Shown: positions 21,163-30,526 of the stretch, piece after piece
Numbering within the stretch: position 1 is the stretch's first letter
Layout: each line of letters begins with the position of its first letter
NCBI GenBank assembly: GCA_019448385.1
Contig: JAGTXO010000030.1
Span: 62,001-126,000 of the forward strand
Direction of reading: 5' to 3'
Source of the DNA: Diacronema lutheri
Lineage: Eukaryota; Haptophyta; Pavlovophyceae; Pavlovales; Pavlovaceae
Length of the DNA stretch: 64,000 bases
Notes under the pieces: generated by a model
What the model saw: only the letters and a program-made list of their open reading frames with translations
The model's database searches: none
Told to the model about the DNA's origin: nothing
Translations under genes and position numbers: made by a program

Positions 21163-22590
21163 TCAGAGCGGTCCGTAGCCCTCAATCGGCGGCGGCTCGC
21201 GCATGCCGAGGGCGCGCGGATCGCCCGCCGCATATGAGAGCTGCGCCAGCTCATTGACCGCGAGCGAGACGGCGCGCACGCGCGCCTCGCGCCGCGCCTC
21301 GTACGCGCGCAGCGCGGCGGGCGCGAGCGGCTCGGCGACGGCCGCGTCGGTTTCGGCGGCAATCCGCCCGAGCGTCCACGCGTCCTCGAGCGCGAGCGCG
21401 AGACCCTGCCCCGTCGGCCGCAACGGATGCGCCGCGTCGCCCGCGTACGCGAGCCGCTCGATGTGCGAAGTGTACGGCACGCTCCAGTTACGCGAGACGA
21501 GCGCGCTCTCGAGCACGTCGCCGCTGCGCAAGATGGCTGCTGCGAGCGCGGGGTGCACGCGCGCGGGCAGCGCCGCTCGCAGCCGCGCGCGCGCGTCATC
21601 GCCGTCCGCCGCGCGGCCGCTCGCGCGCGGCGCCGTGACGGCCCACGAGGCGCCCTGCCCGCTGCCCGCTGGGAAGAGCATCGCGATGCGCCCGTTGCCG
21701 CCGGGCTCGACAAAGTAGGTGGAGACGGCGCGCAGCTCGAGCGATGGCACGATACCGCGCCAAATCGACTTGCCCTCGTCCACCCACAGTGCGCTCGCAC
21801 GCGGGCCAGCCTTTGAGAGCGCGCGCGCTGATGAGCGCATCCCGTCGCACGCGATCACAGCGCGCGCGGCGACGAGCAGCGGCGGGCCATCTGGGCGGTC
21901 GGTGCGCGCAAAGGCGAGCTGCACGTGCGTGCGCTGTGCGTCTGCGTTCTGCGCGTCCGCGTCGAGCGCGACGAGCTCGTGCCCGCCGCGCACACCGCGC
22001 TGGCCGAGCAGCTCGCGCGCGCGCCGCCGAAGCTCAGAGCGCACGTCGTGCCAGCGGAACGTGATCGCGGCGTGGGGCTGCGGCGCGAGGCCAAGGCGCG
22101 CGAGAAGCCAGCGCGTGGCCGTGCCGGCAGCGCGCGCCACCGCGCGCTGCGCGCCGCGCGCGCGGTCACGCGCGCCTTCTCTGCGCGTTGGCGACGGCGG
22201 CATTTGCGAGAGCGGCGGCGGCGGCGGCGGCGGCTTCGGCGGTGTTGGCGGCGGCTCGAACGGCTGCGCGTCGGCGTCGAGCGCCTCAGTGCAAAACTCG
22301 CGCACGACTGAACCGCGCCGCCGCACTCGCCGCGCAACGGTCGCATCAATGTTCTCGAGCGCCGCCCAGGCCATCGGCGAGATGCCGACGATCGCGCCCT
22401 TCGGTGCAAAGTCATCGCGCTCAAAGACGACGACTCGACGTGAGGCGAGCGCAGGCGCCTTGGCGAGCGCAATGGCGAGTGCAAGCCCCGTCGGCCCACC
22501 GCCAATGATTGCGACGTCAATGTGCTCCACCTCCTCTGCGGCTGCCGACACGGCGCCGAGGAGCACCAGCACGAACAAGCTCCCGTCCAT
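21163..22590 (-). CDS. FAD-dependent monooxygenase with signal peptide
   Basis: A second flavin monooxygenase, 475 residues, single exon. The leader MDGSLFVLVLLGAVSAAAEE looks like a cleavable signal peptide. The FAD motif is VAIIGGGPTGLALAIALAKA, followed by the ERDDF acidic residue. The DG-type motif is VIACDGMRSSAR and the GD motif is YAGDAAHPLRPTGQGLALALED. A proline run near residue 120 is low complexity. It lacks the C-terminal membrane helix of the enzyme at 18264, so the two are not recent duplicates. The family hydroxylates or epoxidises aromatic and isoprenoid substrates; the substrate here is unknown. Confidence 0.85.
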   Translation of the reverse strand: MDGSLFVLVLLGAVSAAAEEVEHIDVAIIGGGPTGLALAIALAKAPALASRRVVVFERDDFAPKGAIVGISPMAWAALENIDATVARRVRRRGSVVREFCTEALDADAQPFEPPPTPPKPPPPPPPLSQMPPSPTRREGARDRARGAQRAVARAAGTATRWLLARLGLAPQPHAAITFRWHDVRSELRRRARELLGQRGVRGGHELVALDADAQNADAQRTHVQLAFARTDRPDGPPLLVAARAVIACDGMRSSARALSKAGPRASALWVDEGKSIWRGIVPSLELRAVSTYFVEPGGNGRIAMLFPAGSGQGASWAVTAPRASGRAADGDDARARLRAALPARVHPALAAAILRSGDVLESALVSRNWSVPYTSHIERLAYAGDAAHPLRPTGQGLALALEDAWTLGRIAAETDAAVAEPLAPAALRAYEARREARVRAVSLAVNELAQLSYAAGDPRALGMREPPPIEGYGPL

Positions 22591-22693
22591 CCTCTTTTGG
22601 ATTGGAAGGGGATGATGTCATTATTGTGAATACATGGGGGTAGTATGGGTATTTGATTTCGGATTTTCCCGAGTTCGTTGAGGAGACAAGCCA
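22591..22693. promoter_or_regulatory. Shared AT-rich promoter between FAD enzyme (-) and LRR gene (+)
   Basis: A 103-base gap between divergent start codons, clearly AT-richer than the genes. At 22630-22653 it carries ATACATGGGGGTAGTATGGG followed by TATT, which resembles the motif upstream of the other LRR gene (2424-2447, reverse strand). Both copies lie about 40-70 bases from an LRR start codon. A role as a binding site is inferred from this recurrence only. Confidence 0.45.
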
Positions 22694-24562
22694 ATGGCGA
22701 CGTTGGCGAAGTGGAGGGCCCGACGACGGGCCCTCGCCCTCGTGGCGGCGTGGTGCGCGCGATCGTGCGGGGGCCAGACGCTCGAGTCGACGAGCATGTA
22801 CCAGGCGTGCCTTGCATCGCCACCTACCTGCACGTCGCTTGTGCTCACCGCCGCCGACCCGATCGGCAGCGCCGGCGTCCTCCCGTCGTCGCTCGGCGCG
22901 CTCACGGCGCTCACCGCCATGTGCGTGGCCACGCGGCGTCAGCAGCTCGCGCGCACGTCGCGGCGCAACCACACACCGCCTGCTGGAAATCCGCCCCCCG
23001 CCCATCCAACCGCCCCCCCCCCCCCCCCCCCCCTCCCGACCCCCTTCTCGGCGCGCGCGCGCACGCACCGCCCCCGCCTCGCCGCTTTTCGCACCGTGCT
23101 CAACAGCGCGTCGCTCACGGGCACGCTGCCGGCCGGCAGCCTCGGCCAGCTCACCGCTCTCGTCTCGCTGCAGCTCACGGCGAACGCGCTGCGCGGGCCG
23201 GTGCCGACGGAGCTCGGCGCGCTCATCGCGCTGCGCGACCTCGCCCTCTACGCCAACACACTGAGCGGAGCGCTGCCCACCGAGCTGGGCGAGCTGAGCG
23301 CCCTGCGCATCGCGCAGCTGCAGTCGAATGCGCTGCGCGGGCCGCTTCCGACCGAGCTCGGCCGCGCGCGCGCGCTCGTCTCGTTGAGCGCGCAGCGCAA
23401 CGCGCTGAGCGGGCCGCTGCCCACCGAAATGGGCCAGCTCACCGCGCTCGCCTCGCTGCAGCTGCAGCGCAACGCACTGACCGGCGCGGTGCCGACCGAG
23501 CTTGGCGCCCTCTCGTCGCTCACGCGCTGCGAGCTCACGCACAGCGCCTTCGCGCGCGCGACGAACGCCTTCGAGCTGCACGTCGGCTCTGCGCCGATCG
23601 ACATTCTGTGCGTCGTGCGAACCAGCCAGAACGTCTCACCGCCACCTCGCACGCCGCGGCCGCCCAGCCCGCGCAGCCCGCCGCCACCGAGCCCGCCCGC
23701 GCCACCATCCGCGCCCCCATCGCCGCCCGCACCACCGCCAAGCCCACCGCCCGCGCGCGCGAGCAAGGCGACGGGCGGCGGGCAGGGCGGCGGGCCGCGG
23801 CCGACCGTTGACGTGCTCGAGGTGGGCGGGCAGCGCGCAGCGACCGACGCGCGCGGCCGCTCGACGCTGGGCGGCCGCCTCGTGCCCGTGATCATCGCCT
23901 CGATCGCGTGCGCCCTCTGCCTTCTCGCCGCCCTTTGCCTCGTCTGCGCGCGCACGCGCGACGCTGGCCTCGAGCTCTCCCCACACAGGCCCGCGCGCCG
24001 TTCGCTCACCAAGCAGTCGGTCGCGCGCGCCGCGCGCTCGTCGATCGCATCGCTGGCGTCGGTGTGCGCGACGGCCGCCTCGTCCGTCGCCTCGCCGCCC
24101 GCGCCCGCCGGACTGTCCGGATCGAGGCGCGCGCCCGTCGGAGCGAGGGCTTCGCCGGCGCGCGCCTCGGCCTCGCTCGTCTCCGCCGCCGCGCTCGCCG
24201 CTGCCGCCGCGCGCCTCGAGCCGGACGAGCCGGCCGGCGTGCGCCGAGCCCGCCGCTCCGACGCGAGCGGCGGCGCGCCGCGCGCGCGCACGACCGTCCG
24301 TTCGACCTCGCCGCGCGCATCGTCGGCCGTCGAGGCCGCGTGCGGCGGCTCGGCGGCCAACTCGGAGGGCGGCAGGAATGCGGCGAGCGCGTGCGTCCAG
24401 CGCCGTGGCAGCGGCTCGTGCGGCTGTGCCGTCGAGGCGGCGGCGGCCTCGAGCGCGCCGCTCGCGGCGAGCAGCACGGACGAGGGGCGCGCCGACTGGG
24501 CGCGGCACAACGGCTCTGAGACTCGGACACGGAGTCACAGTCGAGGCATGGCGGGCGACTGA
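22694..24562 (+). CDS. Leucine-rich-repeat membrane protein
   Basis: A paralogue of the LRR gene at the left edge. Exons are 22694-22920 and 23107-24562 (560 residues); the 186-base intron 22921-23106 (GTGCGT...CAACAG, phase 2, with a C-run) is in frame, so an unspliced 622-residue reading is also open. The N-terminus has a short signal-like segment and an ACLASPPTCTSL cap. Five to six repeats carry P-T-E-L/M-G, then the same C-terminal cap as the paralogue (C-E-L-T ... T-N-A-F ... I-L-C). A proline-rich stalk (PPPSPP repeats) leads to a transmembrane helix (LVPVIIASIACALCLLAALC) and a Ser/Ala/Arg-rich cytoplasmic tail without a kinase domain. This architecture fits a receptor-like surface protein; the ligand is unknown. 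Confidence 0.82.
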   Translation: MATLAKWRARRRALALVAAWCARSCGGQTLESTSMYQACLASPPTCTSLVLTAADPIGSAGVLPSSLGALTALTAMCVATRRQQLARTSRRNHTPPAGNPPPAHPTAPPPPPPLPTPFSARARTHRPRLAAFRTVLNSASLTGTLPAGSLGQLTALVSLQLTANALRGPVPTELGALIALRDLALYANTLSGALPTELGELSALRIAQLQSNALRGPLPTELGRARALVSLSAQRNALSGPLPTEMGQLTALASLQLQRNALTGAVPTELGALSSLTRCELTHSAFARATNAFELHVGSAPIDILCVVRTSQNVSPPPRTPRPPSPRSPPPPSPPAPPSAPPSPPAPPPSPPPARASKATGGGQGGGPRPTVDVLEVGGQRAATDARGRSTLGGRLVPVIIASIACALCLLAALCLVCARTRDAGLELSPHRPARRSLTKQSVARAARSSIASLASVCATAASSVASPPAPAGLSGSRRAPVGARASPARASASLVSAAALAAAAARLEPDEPAGVRRARRSDASGGAPRARTTVRSTSPRASSAVEAACGGSAANSEGGRNAASACVQRRGSGSCGCAVEAAAASSAPLAASSTDEGRADWARHNGSETRTRSHSRGMAGD

Positions 24563-24943
24563 GGACTGAGCGCCCGTGAGCCGAGTGGGCGCGAATCACA
24601 TCGCGCAACTGTGCACCCGACCGAGCTGTGCACACGCGTCCGGGCAAGCCTTCCTTCATCACACGTGTGCCGGGCCGGAGGGCACATGCCGCCATTGCGC
24701 CGCCGCGGGCCGCGCCGCGCCCGCCTCGGGCCGTCGTCGGCGCGGCAAGCCCCCTCGCACTGACGAGGCCTGCTGCGCGTGCCCATCCGAGCGGCCATCT
24801 GCTCTGGCACCGTCACGTCACGCACACGCGCCACAATGACCTGCAATCCGGCAGCACGCACCACGGCCGAGCGCCGCGCGTGGACGGCCACAAGCCGCCT
24901 CCCCTTGCGCACATGCCGAGCCGGCGCGCCCCCACGCGCGAGC
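24563..24943. other. Gene-free gap between convergent genes
   Basis: These 381 bases separate the stop of the LRR gene from the stop of ribosomal P2. I see no protein with family-like sequence, no tRNA and no strong repeat. Open frames here are extensions of neighbours in other frames. Confidence 0.6.
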
Positions 24944-25410
24944 CTAATCGAAAAGGTCAAAGCCGCTCGCCTGCGCGCGCGCGAATGGGGCGGCGTGCCG
25001 GGGGGTCGTGAGCAGACCGCGCGAGCGCGGACGGTCGCAGGCCACGCCCACCGGCGGGCGCGCCTCGCCGGCGTGGCGCGCACCTCCTCCTCCTCCTCGG
25101 GTTCAGGCTCCTTGGCCTTCTCGGCCGGGGCAGCGCCAGCGCCAGCGCCACCACCACCGCTCGGCGCGGCCGCAGCCGCAGCCACCGGCGCACCGCCGCC
25201 GCCGCCGCCCGACGGCATGGCGGCCATTTTCGTGCGGCCGGCGGCGATGACATCGACAATGTCGCGGCCCTTGAGGTTGCCGAGCAGCAAGTCGAGCTTC
25301 TCCGAGTCGGCCTCAATGCCCACGGAGCCGAGGATGTCGGTCACATCCTTGGCGGACGGGTCCGCCTTGCCGCCGAGCTGTGCGAGCAGGTAGGCAGCGA
25401 CGTGCTTCAT
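24944..25410 (-). CDS. RPP2: 60S acidic ribosomal protein P2
   Basis: A stalk protein of the cytosolic large ribosomal subunit that recruits elongation factors. Exons are 25410-25084 and 24970-24944, 117 residues in total. The N-terminal dimerisation domain is typical: MKHVAAYLLAQLGGKADPSA, DILGSVGIEADSEKLDLLL, L-K-G-R-D-I. A Gly/Ala hinge and an acidic run of Glu follow. The last exon supplies only nine codons, ASGFDLFD plus stop, completing the conserved GFxLFD tail that binds elongation factors. The 113-base intron (24971-25083) is GTGCGC...GCGCAG, phase 0. Without splicing, the tail would be lost. Confidence 0.95.
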
Positions 25411-25668
25411 CCTGGCGCGCGCGCGCGGCAGAAGACCGGCCGGCGACAGGGCGGGACGCGAGCGCGCGCGAGCCGCGTTGCACGGCGAGGTCAAAGCCCG
25501 TCGCGCTCCAGCCGCGCTCGACCGCGCAGTCGCGCGCCGGCGGCCACCCGCGCCCAGCCACTCGCCTTTGACCGGTCTTGCGGGTGGGTGCCCTTGTGGC
25601 GACGTGCAAAAGCACCGGACCCCGAAGCGCGTATGCTGCCCCTCGCGCCCAGCGGTCCGGCTGGCAGG

Positions 25669-27186
25669 ATGGAAGCCCCCACGCGCCATGTGGGGAGGGA
25701 GGCGCAGCCGGGCAGGCGTCCGGGGTTGCTCGCGCTCGCGGCGCTGCTGCTGTGCGCGACTCCGGCGGGCTCGTTGGCTGTGCCGTGTGCGACGCGCCGC
25801 GCGCTCCGACCCGCCGCCGCGTGCGACGGCAGCCGCGTCGCGCGAGCATGGGCGTGCGGCCGCGCGGCCACGCGCCCGCGCGCTGGCGTGCGGCTGATGG
25901 CCAAGAACAAGCTGAAAAAGGCGGCGAGCGCGGGTCTCGACGCGCTCGACCTGCTTGAAGCGCAGGCGAACGCCGCCGTCGCCGCCGCCGACGCCGTCAC
26001 CGCCGCCCCGACGACGGCGGCGACGGGCGCGCCGCCCTCGGAGCTCGCGCCGCTCGACGCGGCCGCCAAGGGCAAGAAGGGCAAGGGCAAGCTCAAGGCG
26101 GCGGCGGCGGCAGGGCTGGCCGCGCTCGACGAGATTGAGCCGCCGCCGTCGCCGCCCGCCGCCGCCGCCGCCGTCGCCATCGCGCCACCACCGCCCGCGC
26201 CCGGCGGCGCGAGCGCGCTCGACGAGCTCCTCAAAGCCAAGACGCTCCTCGACGCGGGCGCGCTCACGCAGGCGGAGTTTGACGCGCTCAAGCTGCGGCT
26301 GCTCGGCGCGCCTTCGCCTGCGCCCGCGCCCGCGACGGCCGAAACGCGCCCCGCCGCACCGGCGCCGCCGCCCGCGCCCGCGCCGCTGCCGCCGCCGCCG
26401 CCGGCGCGCGCGGCCGCGGCCGACGCGGCGGCGGCCGAGCGCGCGGCGGCGGCAGCGGCAGCGGCGGCGGCGGCGGAGGCGGCGAGCCGCACGGCGCGGG
26501 CGCACGCCGACACCGCCGCCGCCGGCGCGGCCGCCGGCGTGGCCGACACGTCCGGCGGCTTTGTCGAGGCGCGCGCGCGGCGTGCGCCACGCATCTCGCA
26601 ATGGGCGGACGCCCCGGACGGGTTCGCGATGCTCGGGCTGGACGGCGTGACGCTGCGGTTCCAGGACCGGCTGCTCCTAGACCGTGCGAGCTGGGACGTC
26701 AAGACGGGCGAGCGTGTCGGTCTCGTCGGTCCGAACGGCTGCGGCAAATCGACGCAGCTGCGCGTGCTGAGCGAGGAGCTGCAGCCCGACGCGGGCGGCC
26801 TCGTCAAGTCGGCGGCCAAGCTCGAGGTGGCGATGCTCCGGCAGGAGTTCCTCGAGGGCCTCGTCGGCAGCCGCACGCTGCTTCAGGAGCTCATCTCCGT
26901 CTTCGCCGCGGAGAACGCGCTGCTGCAGCGCAACGCGCAGATCGAGGAGGCGCTCGCCAACGCGGGCGACGCGGACGCGAGCGCGCTCATCGACGAGCTC
27001 TCGAGCGTGCAGCGGCAGCTCGACGCGAGCGGCGCGTACACGCTCGAGCAGCGCGCGCTCCGCCTGCTCGACACGATGGGCTTCAGCGCATCCGACAGCT
27101 CAAGCCTCGTCTCGTCCTTCTCCGGCGGTTGGAAGATGCGAATTGGCCTGTGCAAGATTCTACTCCTCAGGCCACAGATTGTCCTC

Positions 27187-27217
<31 letters not shown>

Positions 27218-28658
27218 AGTCGGTCGAATGGCTCGAGGCCTTCTTGCGCGCGCAGACCAAGCTGGGCATCGTCCTCGTCTCGCACGACCGCGAGTTCCTC
27301 GACCGCGTGTGCACCAAGGTCGTCGAGACGGAGGATGGGCGCACATACACATACCCAGGTGGGTACACGGATTACAAGCGCTTAAAAGCCGAGCGGCTGC
27401 GCGAGTGGCACGCGGCGTGGGAGAAGCAGCAGCGCGAGGAGGTCGAGCTGCGCGCCTTTGTCGCAAAGTTCCGCTCGATGGAGGGCCAGGCCGCGCAGGT
27501 ACGGGCCAAGGAGAAGGCCCTCGAGCGGCTGCTCGGCGCGGCCGACTACGTGCCCAAGCCGCCGTCGAGGGCCAAGCAGGTCCGCATCCAGTTCCCGCCG
27601 GCGCCTCGCTCGGGCAAGGAGCTCGTCCACCTCGAGGGCGTGACGCAGCGTTACGGCGAGCGCACCATCTTCAAGGACGTCGACCTCGTGATCGAGCGCG
27701 GCGACCGTGTGGCGATCGTTGGGCCGAACGGCGCGGGCAAGTCGACGCTGCTTCGACTGATCCTCGGGCAGGAGGCGCCGACGCACGGCAGCGCGCGCAT
27801 CTCCGAGCACAACGCGATCGTCGGCTACTTTGAGCAGGACCAGGCGAACGCGCTCGACCTCGACAAGACCGTGCTGCAGACGATGCAGGCCGCGACGGTC
27901 GAGACCAACTATGAGGGTCTGCGTTCTCTCCTCGGCAGGTTCATGTTCAAGGCGAGCCGCGCACGAGCGCGCGCGCGCGCCCATCCGTGCCGTGACCCCC
28001 CCCCCCCCCCCCCCCCCCCCCTCCTTCCCCCCCTTTCCCCTCCCCCCCCCCACTGCGTGCGCAGGGTGACGACGTGGACAAGAAGGTCGAGATGCTCTCC
28101 GGCGGCGAGAAGGGGCGGCTCGCGCTCTGTCGGATGATGCTCACGCCGTGCAACGTGCTCATCCTCGTGAGGCGCGCCCTTCGCCGCCGCGCGCGCCGCG
28201 CGCCGCGCCGCTCACGCGCCGCCACGCCGCCGCGCCCGGACGCACCGGACGCACCGGACGCACCGGACGCACAGGATGAGCCGACCAACCACTTGGATAT
28301 CGACTCGAAGGAGACGCTCGAGCAGGCGCTGCAGGGGTACGACGGCACGCTGATCACAGTCTCGCACGACCGCTACTTCGTCTCACAGGTCGCGACCGTG
28401 ATCCTGTCAATCGAGGATGGCGAGGTGATTGTGTATGACGGTGACTACAAGCACTTTATGGAGCAGAACGACAAGCTGCGCGCGCTCGTCGAGGGGCGGT
28501 ACGTCGAGGGCGAGCGGACGATCCGCTCGGCGCCAAAGATCGAGCTCGCCGACGAGGACAGCACGAAGAAGGCGAAGAAGAAGGGCAACTTTGGGGGCAA
28601 AGGCGTCACATCCGGCCGCAAAGACAAGGGCGTCAAGAACGCGAAGCGCATGGCATAG
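25669..28658 (+). CDS. Plastid-type ABC-F ATPase with an N-terminal SHOCT-like segment
   Basis: Exons are 25669-27951, 28065-28166 and 28275-28658 (922 residues). The leader has a signal-peptide core (LLALAALLLCATPAGSLA) followed by an Arg/Ala-rich stretch, as in proteins of complex plastids; an earlier Met at 25633 is possible. Two similar short helices (KLKKAASAGLDALDLLEA, KLKAAAAAGLAALDEIE) precede a SHOCT-like motif at about residues 181-212 (ALDELLKAKTLLDAG, TQAEFDALKLRLL). NBD1 has GPNGCGKST (about 354), FSGGWKMR and DEPTNHLDLES; NBD2 has GPNGAGKST (about 685), LSGGEKGR and DEPTNHLDIDS. The linker has PGGYTDY. Intron 1 (27952-28064) uses a GC donor and has a C-run; intron 2 (28167-28274) splits LIL|DEPTNH. 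A role in plastid translation is inferred. Confidence 0.88.
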
Positions 28659-28709
28659 CGCCTTTCCTTTTGAAATCTGTATACTTTTAGAGCGAGGGGA
28701 GAGACCCTG

Positions 28710-29663
28710 TCATCGCCGCCGCTCCTCGCCGCGCGACGGCGCCGCGAGCTGCTCGCCGCCGCCGCCGCCGCCGGCCGCCAGCCGCGCGCGTGCGCCGCGC
28801 GCGCGCATCGCGTCGAGCGCCGCCTCGTACGCGGAGAAGCGCGTGCCGCTCACGAGCATCGCGCGCAACATTGACGCGCGCGCGCCGCTCATGAAGCCGC
28901 GCGCGCCGTGCGCCGCCCAGATGTCGCGCGCGATCTGGCGCGCGTCGCGCACGCAGCCTGGCCTCACGGGCCCCGCCTGCTGTACGCTCTTGATCGTGTC
29001 GAACGGGAGGGACGCGCCCCAGCCGCACACGCCGCCGATCGCGCCGGCGAGCGGCACGGCGAGCGGCGGCGGCGCGCCCGTCTGCGCGACTGCGCCGCGC
29101 GCAACCTCGTACGCGCCAAAGTAGCACGCGCCGAATGCGACCTCGCGCAGCACGTTGACGGGCAGCCCGATGTACATCGCGCGCGCGCCGCCCGTGCACA
29201 CGATCTCGCGCGCGGCGCCGAGCGTGCTTGCGTGCCGCTGCTGCTGCATCTGGATCTTGAGCAAATCCATCGGCGTCGAGATGAGCGACGCGAACGGGCC
29301 GATCAGCCCGCCCGCGAGCGCGACGCGCGCGTCGAGCTCGCCCGACGCCGTGCGCTCGGCCACCGCGCCCGGCGGCGCGCGAGGTGGCAGGCCGAGCGCG
29401 ACGCGAAAGTGCGCGTACAGCGTGAACGACAGCGTGTTGAGCGCCGTCACGCCGAGCAGCGGCACGAGCACGCCCGCGTAGAAGCCGGCGAGCCCGCGCG
29501 CCGCGCGGATCTGCCGCGCGGCCGCGAGCAGCGACGGGCGCGGCCCCGCGTGCGCGGCGACGGCCTGCTGATGTACCTTGATCGTGTCGAGCGGGTAGCC
29601 AAGCAGCGTGCCCACCACGCCCGCGACGAAGCCGGCGACCGCGTCGTCGAGGTCGAGCGGCAT
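28710..29663 (-). CDS. Mitochondrial carrier family (SLC25) protein
   Basis: A solute transporter of the mitochondrial inner membrane or a related organelle membrane, 317 residues, single exon. Three repeats each carry the P-x-D/E-x2-K signature: PLDTIKVHQQ, PMDLLKIQMQ and PFDTIKSVQQ. Glycine-rich helix starts (DDAVAGFVAGVVGTLLGYPL, LAGGLIGPFASLISTPMDLL, AGAIGGVCGWGASLPFDTI) and an aromatic-basic tail follow the family pattern. The Met at 29663 begins directly before the first helix and gives the usual carrier length. A further in-frame Met at 29732 would overlap the dUTPase start codon within CCATGG. The substrate is unclear; the pattern is closest to the acylcarnitine/amino-acid subgroup. 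Confidence 0.88.
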   Translation of the reverse strand: MPLDLDDAVAGFVAGVVGTLLGYPLDTIKVHQQAVAAHAGPRPSLLAAARQIRAARGLAGFYAGVLVPLLGVTALNTLSFTLYAHFRVALGLPPRAPPGAVAERTASGELDARVALAGGLIGPFASLISTPMDLLKIQMQQQRHASTLGAAREIVCTGGARAMYIGLPVNVLREVAFGACYFGAYEVARGAVAQTGAPPPLAVPLAGAIGGVCGWGASLPFDTIKSVQQAGPVRPGCVRDARQIARDIWAAHGARGFMSGARASMLRAMLVSGTRFSAYEAALDAMRARGARARLAAGGGGGGEQLAAPSRGEERRR

Positions 29664-29710
29664 CCACGGTGGCGTACCACGCCTTGTGGCGACCCGCCAC
29701 TCGTTTTCCG

Positions 29711-29724
29711 TTTTCGCGCGAAAA
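29711..29724. promoter_or_regulatory. Palindromic E2F-like site TTTTCGCGCGAAAA
   Basis: A perfect 14-base palindrome within a longer near-palindrome (CTCGTTTTC ... GAAAACGAG, 29700-29727). It matches the E2F/DP consensus TTTSSCGC on both strands and ends six bases before the dUTPase start codon, inside the 67-base gap to the carrier start at 29663. dUTPase is a classical S-phase E2F target in plants and animals, so cell-cycle control is a reasonable inference. Confidence 0.6.
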
Positions 29725-29730
29725 CGAGCC

Positions 29731-30347
29731 ATGGCCGGTGTCCTCCGCTGTAAGAAGCTCTCGGCCTTCGCCACGCTGCCGGCACGCGGCAGCGCGGGCG
29801 CGGCTGGGTACGACCTGTCGGCGGCACATGACTGCGTCGTGCCCGCGCGCGGCAAGGCGCTCTGCAAGACCGACATCGCCCTCGCCATCCCCGCGAGCCA
29901 CTATGGGCGCGTCGGTGCGCGCGCGCGCCGCGATGCGCCGCGCGCCCGCGCCGCGCTGGCGCACGCCGCGCCGACGCACGGCGCCGCGCCGCGCCGACGC
30001 GCGGCCGCATGCCGCGCCGTGCGCGCGCAGCGCCGCGCTCGGGCCTCGCGTGGAAGCACTTCATCGACGTGGGCGCGGGCGTGATCGACGAGGACTATCG
30101 CGGCAACGTCGGTGTCATCCTGTTCAACCACGGGGACGGCGACTTTATCGTCAAGTGCGGCGACCGCATCGCGCAGCTCGTGCTCGAGCGCATCTCCACG
30201 CCCGACGTCGTCTTGGTCGACTCGCTCGACGAGACAGACCGCGCCGCATGCGGCTTTGGCTCGACCGGCGGCTTTGCGAGCAAGCGGGCGCTCGACGAGA
30301 ACGCGGCTCCCGTGCAGCCCGCGCCTCCCGCCGTGAGTGGCGCGTAG
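29731..30347 (+). CDS. DUT: dUTP diphosphatase (dUTPase), two exons
   Basis: Hydrolyses dUTP to dUMP and pyrophosphate, supplying dTMP synthesis and keeping uracil out of DNA. Exons are 29731-29914 and 30031-30347; 166 residues, the normal trimeric dUTPase length. All five motifs are present: [32 protein letters not shown] and the C-terminal GFGSTGGF. The 116-base intron (29915-30030, GTGCGC...GCGCAG, phase 1) interrupts YGRV|APRSG, and its removal restores motif II. There is no clear organelle leader, so a nuclear or cytosolic location is expected. It is divergent from the mitochondrial carrier around an E2F-like palindrome. Confidence 0.95.
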
Positions 30348-30526
30348 CCCCCGACGCGCGGTGTGTGTCTCTCAGTCACAGACTCACAGTGTCTGAGATT
30401 GAGGCTGCTGATTGTGACCATGTCGCCCGCCACGACCCGCGCATGGCGCAATGCCAGGCCGCCAGCGCAGCGGATGGCGCTCCCTACCCTCCCTACGGAA
30501 CCCTACGGCAGCGGCGGGGCGTCGAC

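Noticed and set aside
24535-26601. 688-codon reverse frame through ribosomal P2 and the plastid ABC-F leader
   Set aside because: Only the P2 part (25410-25084) is protein-like; the rest is antisense to the ABC-F gene and P2's own intron.
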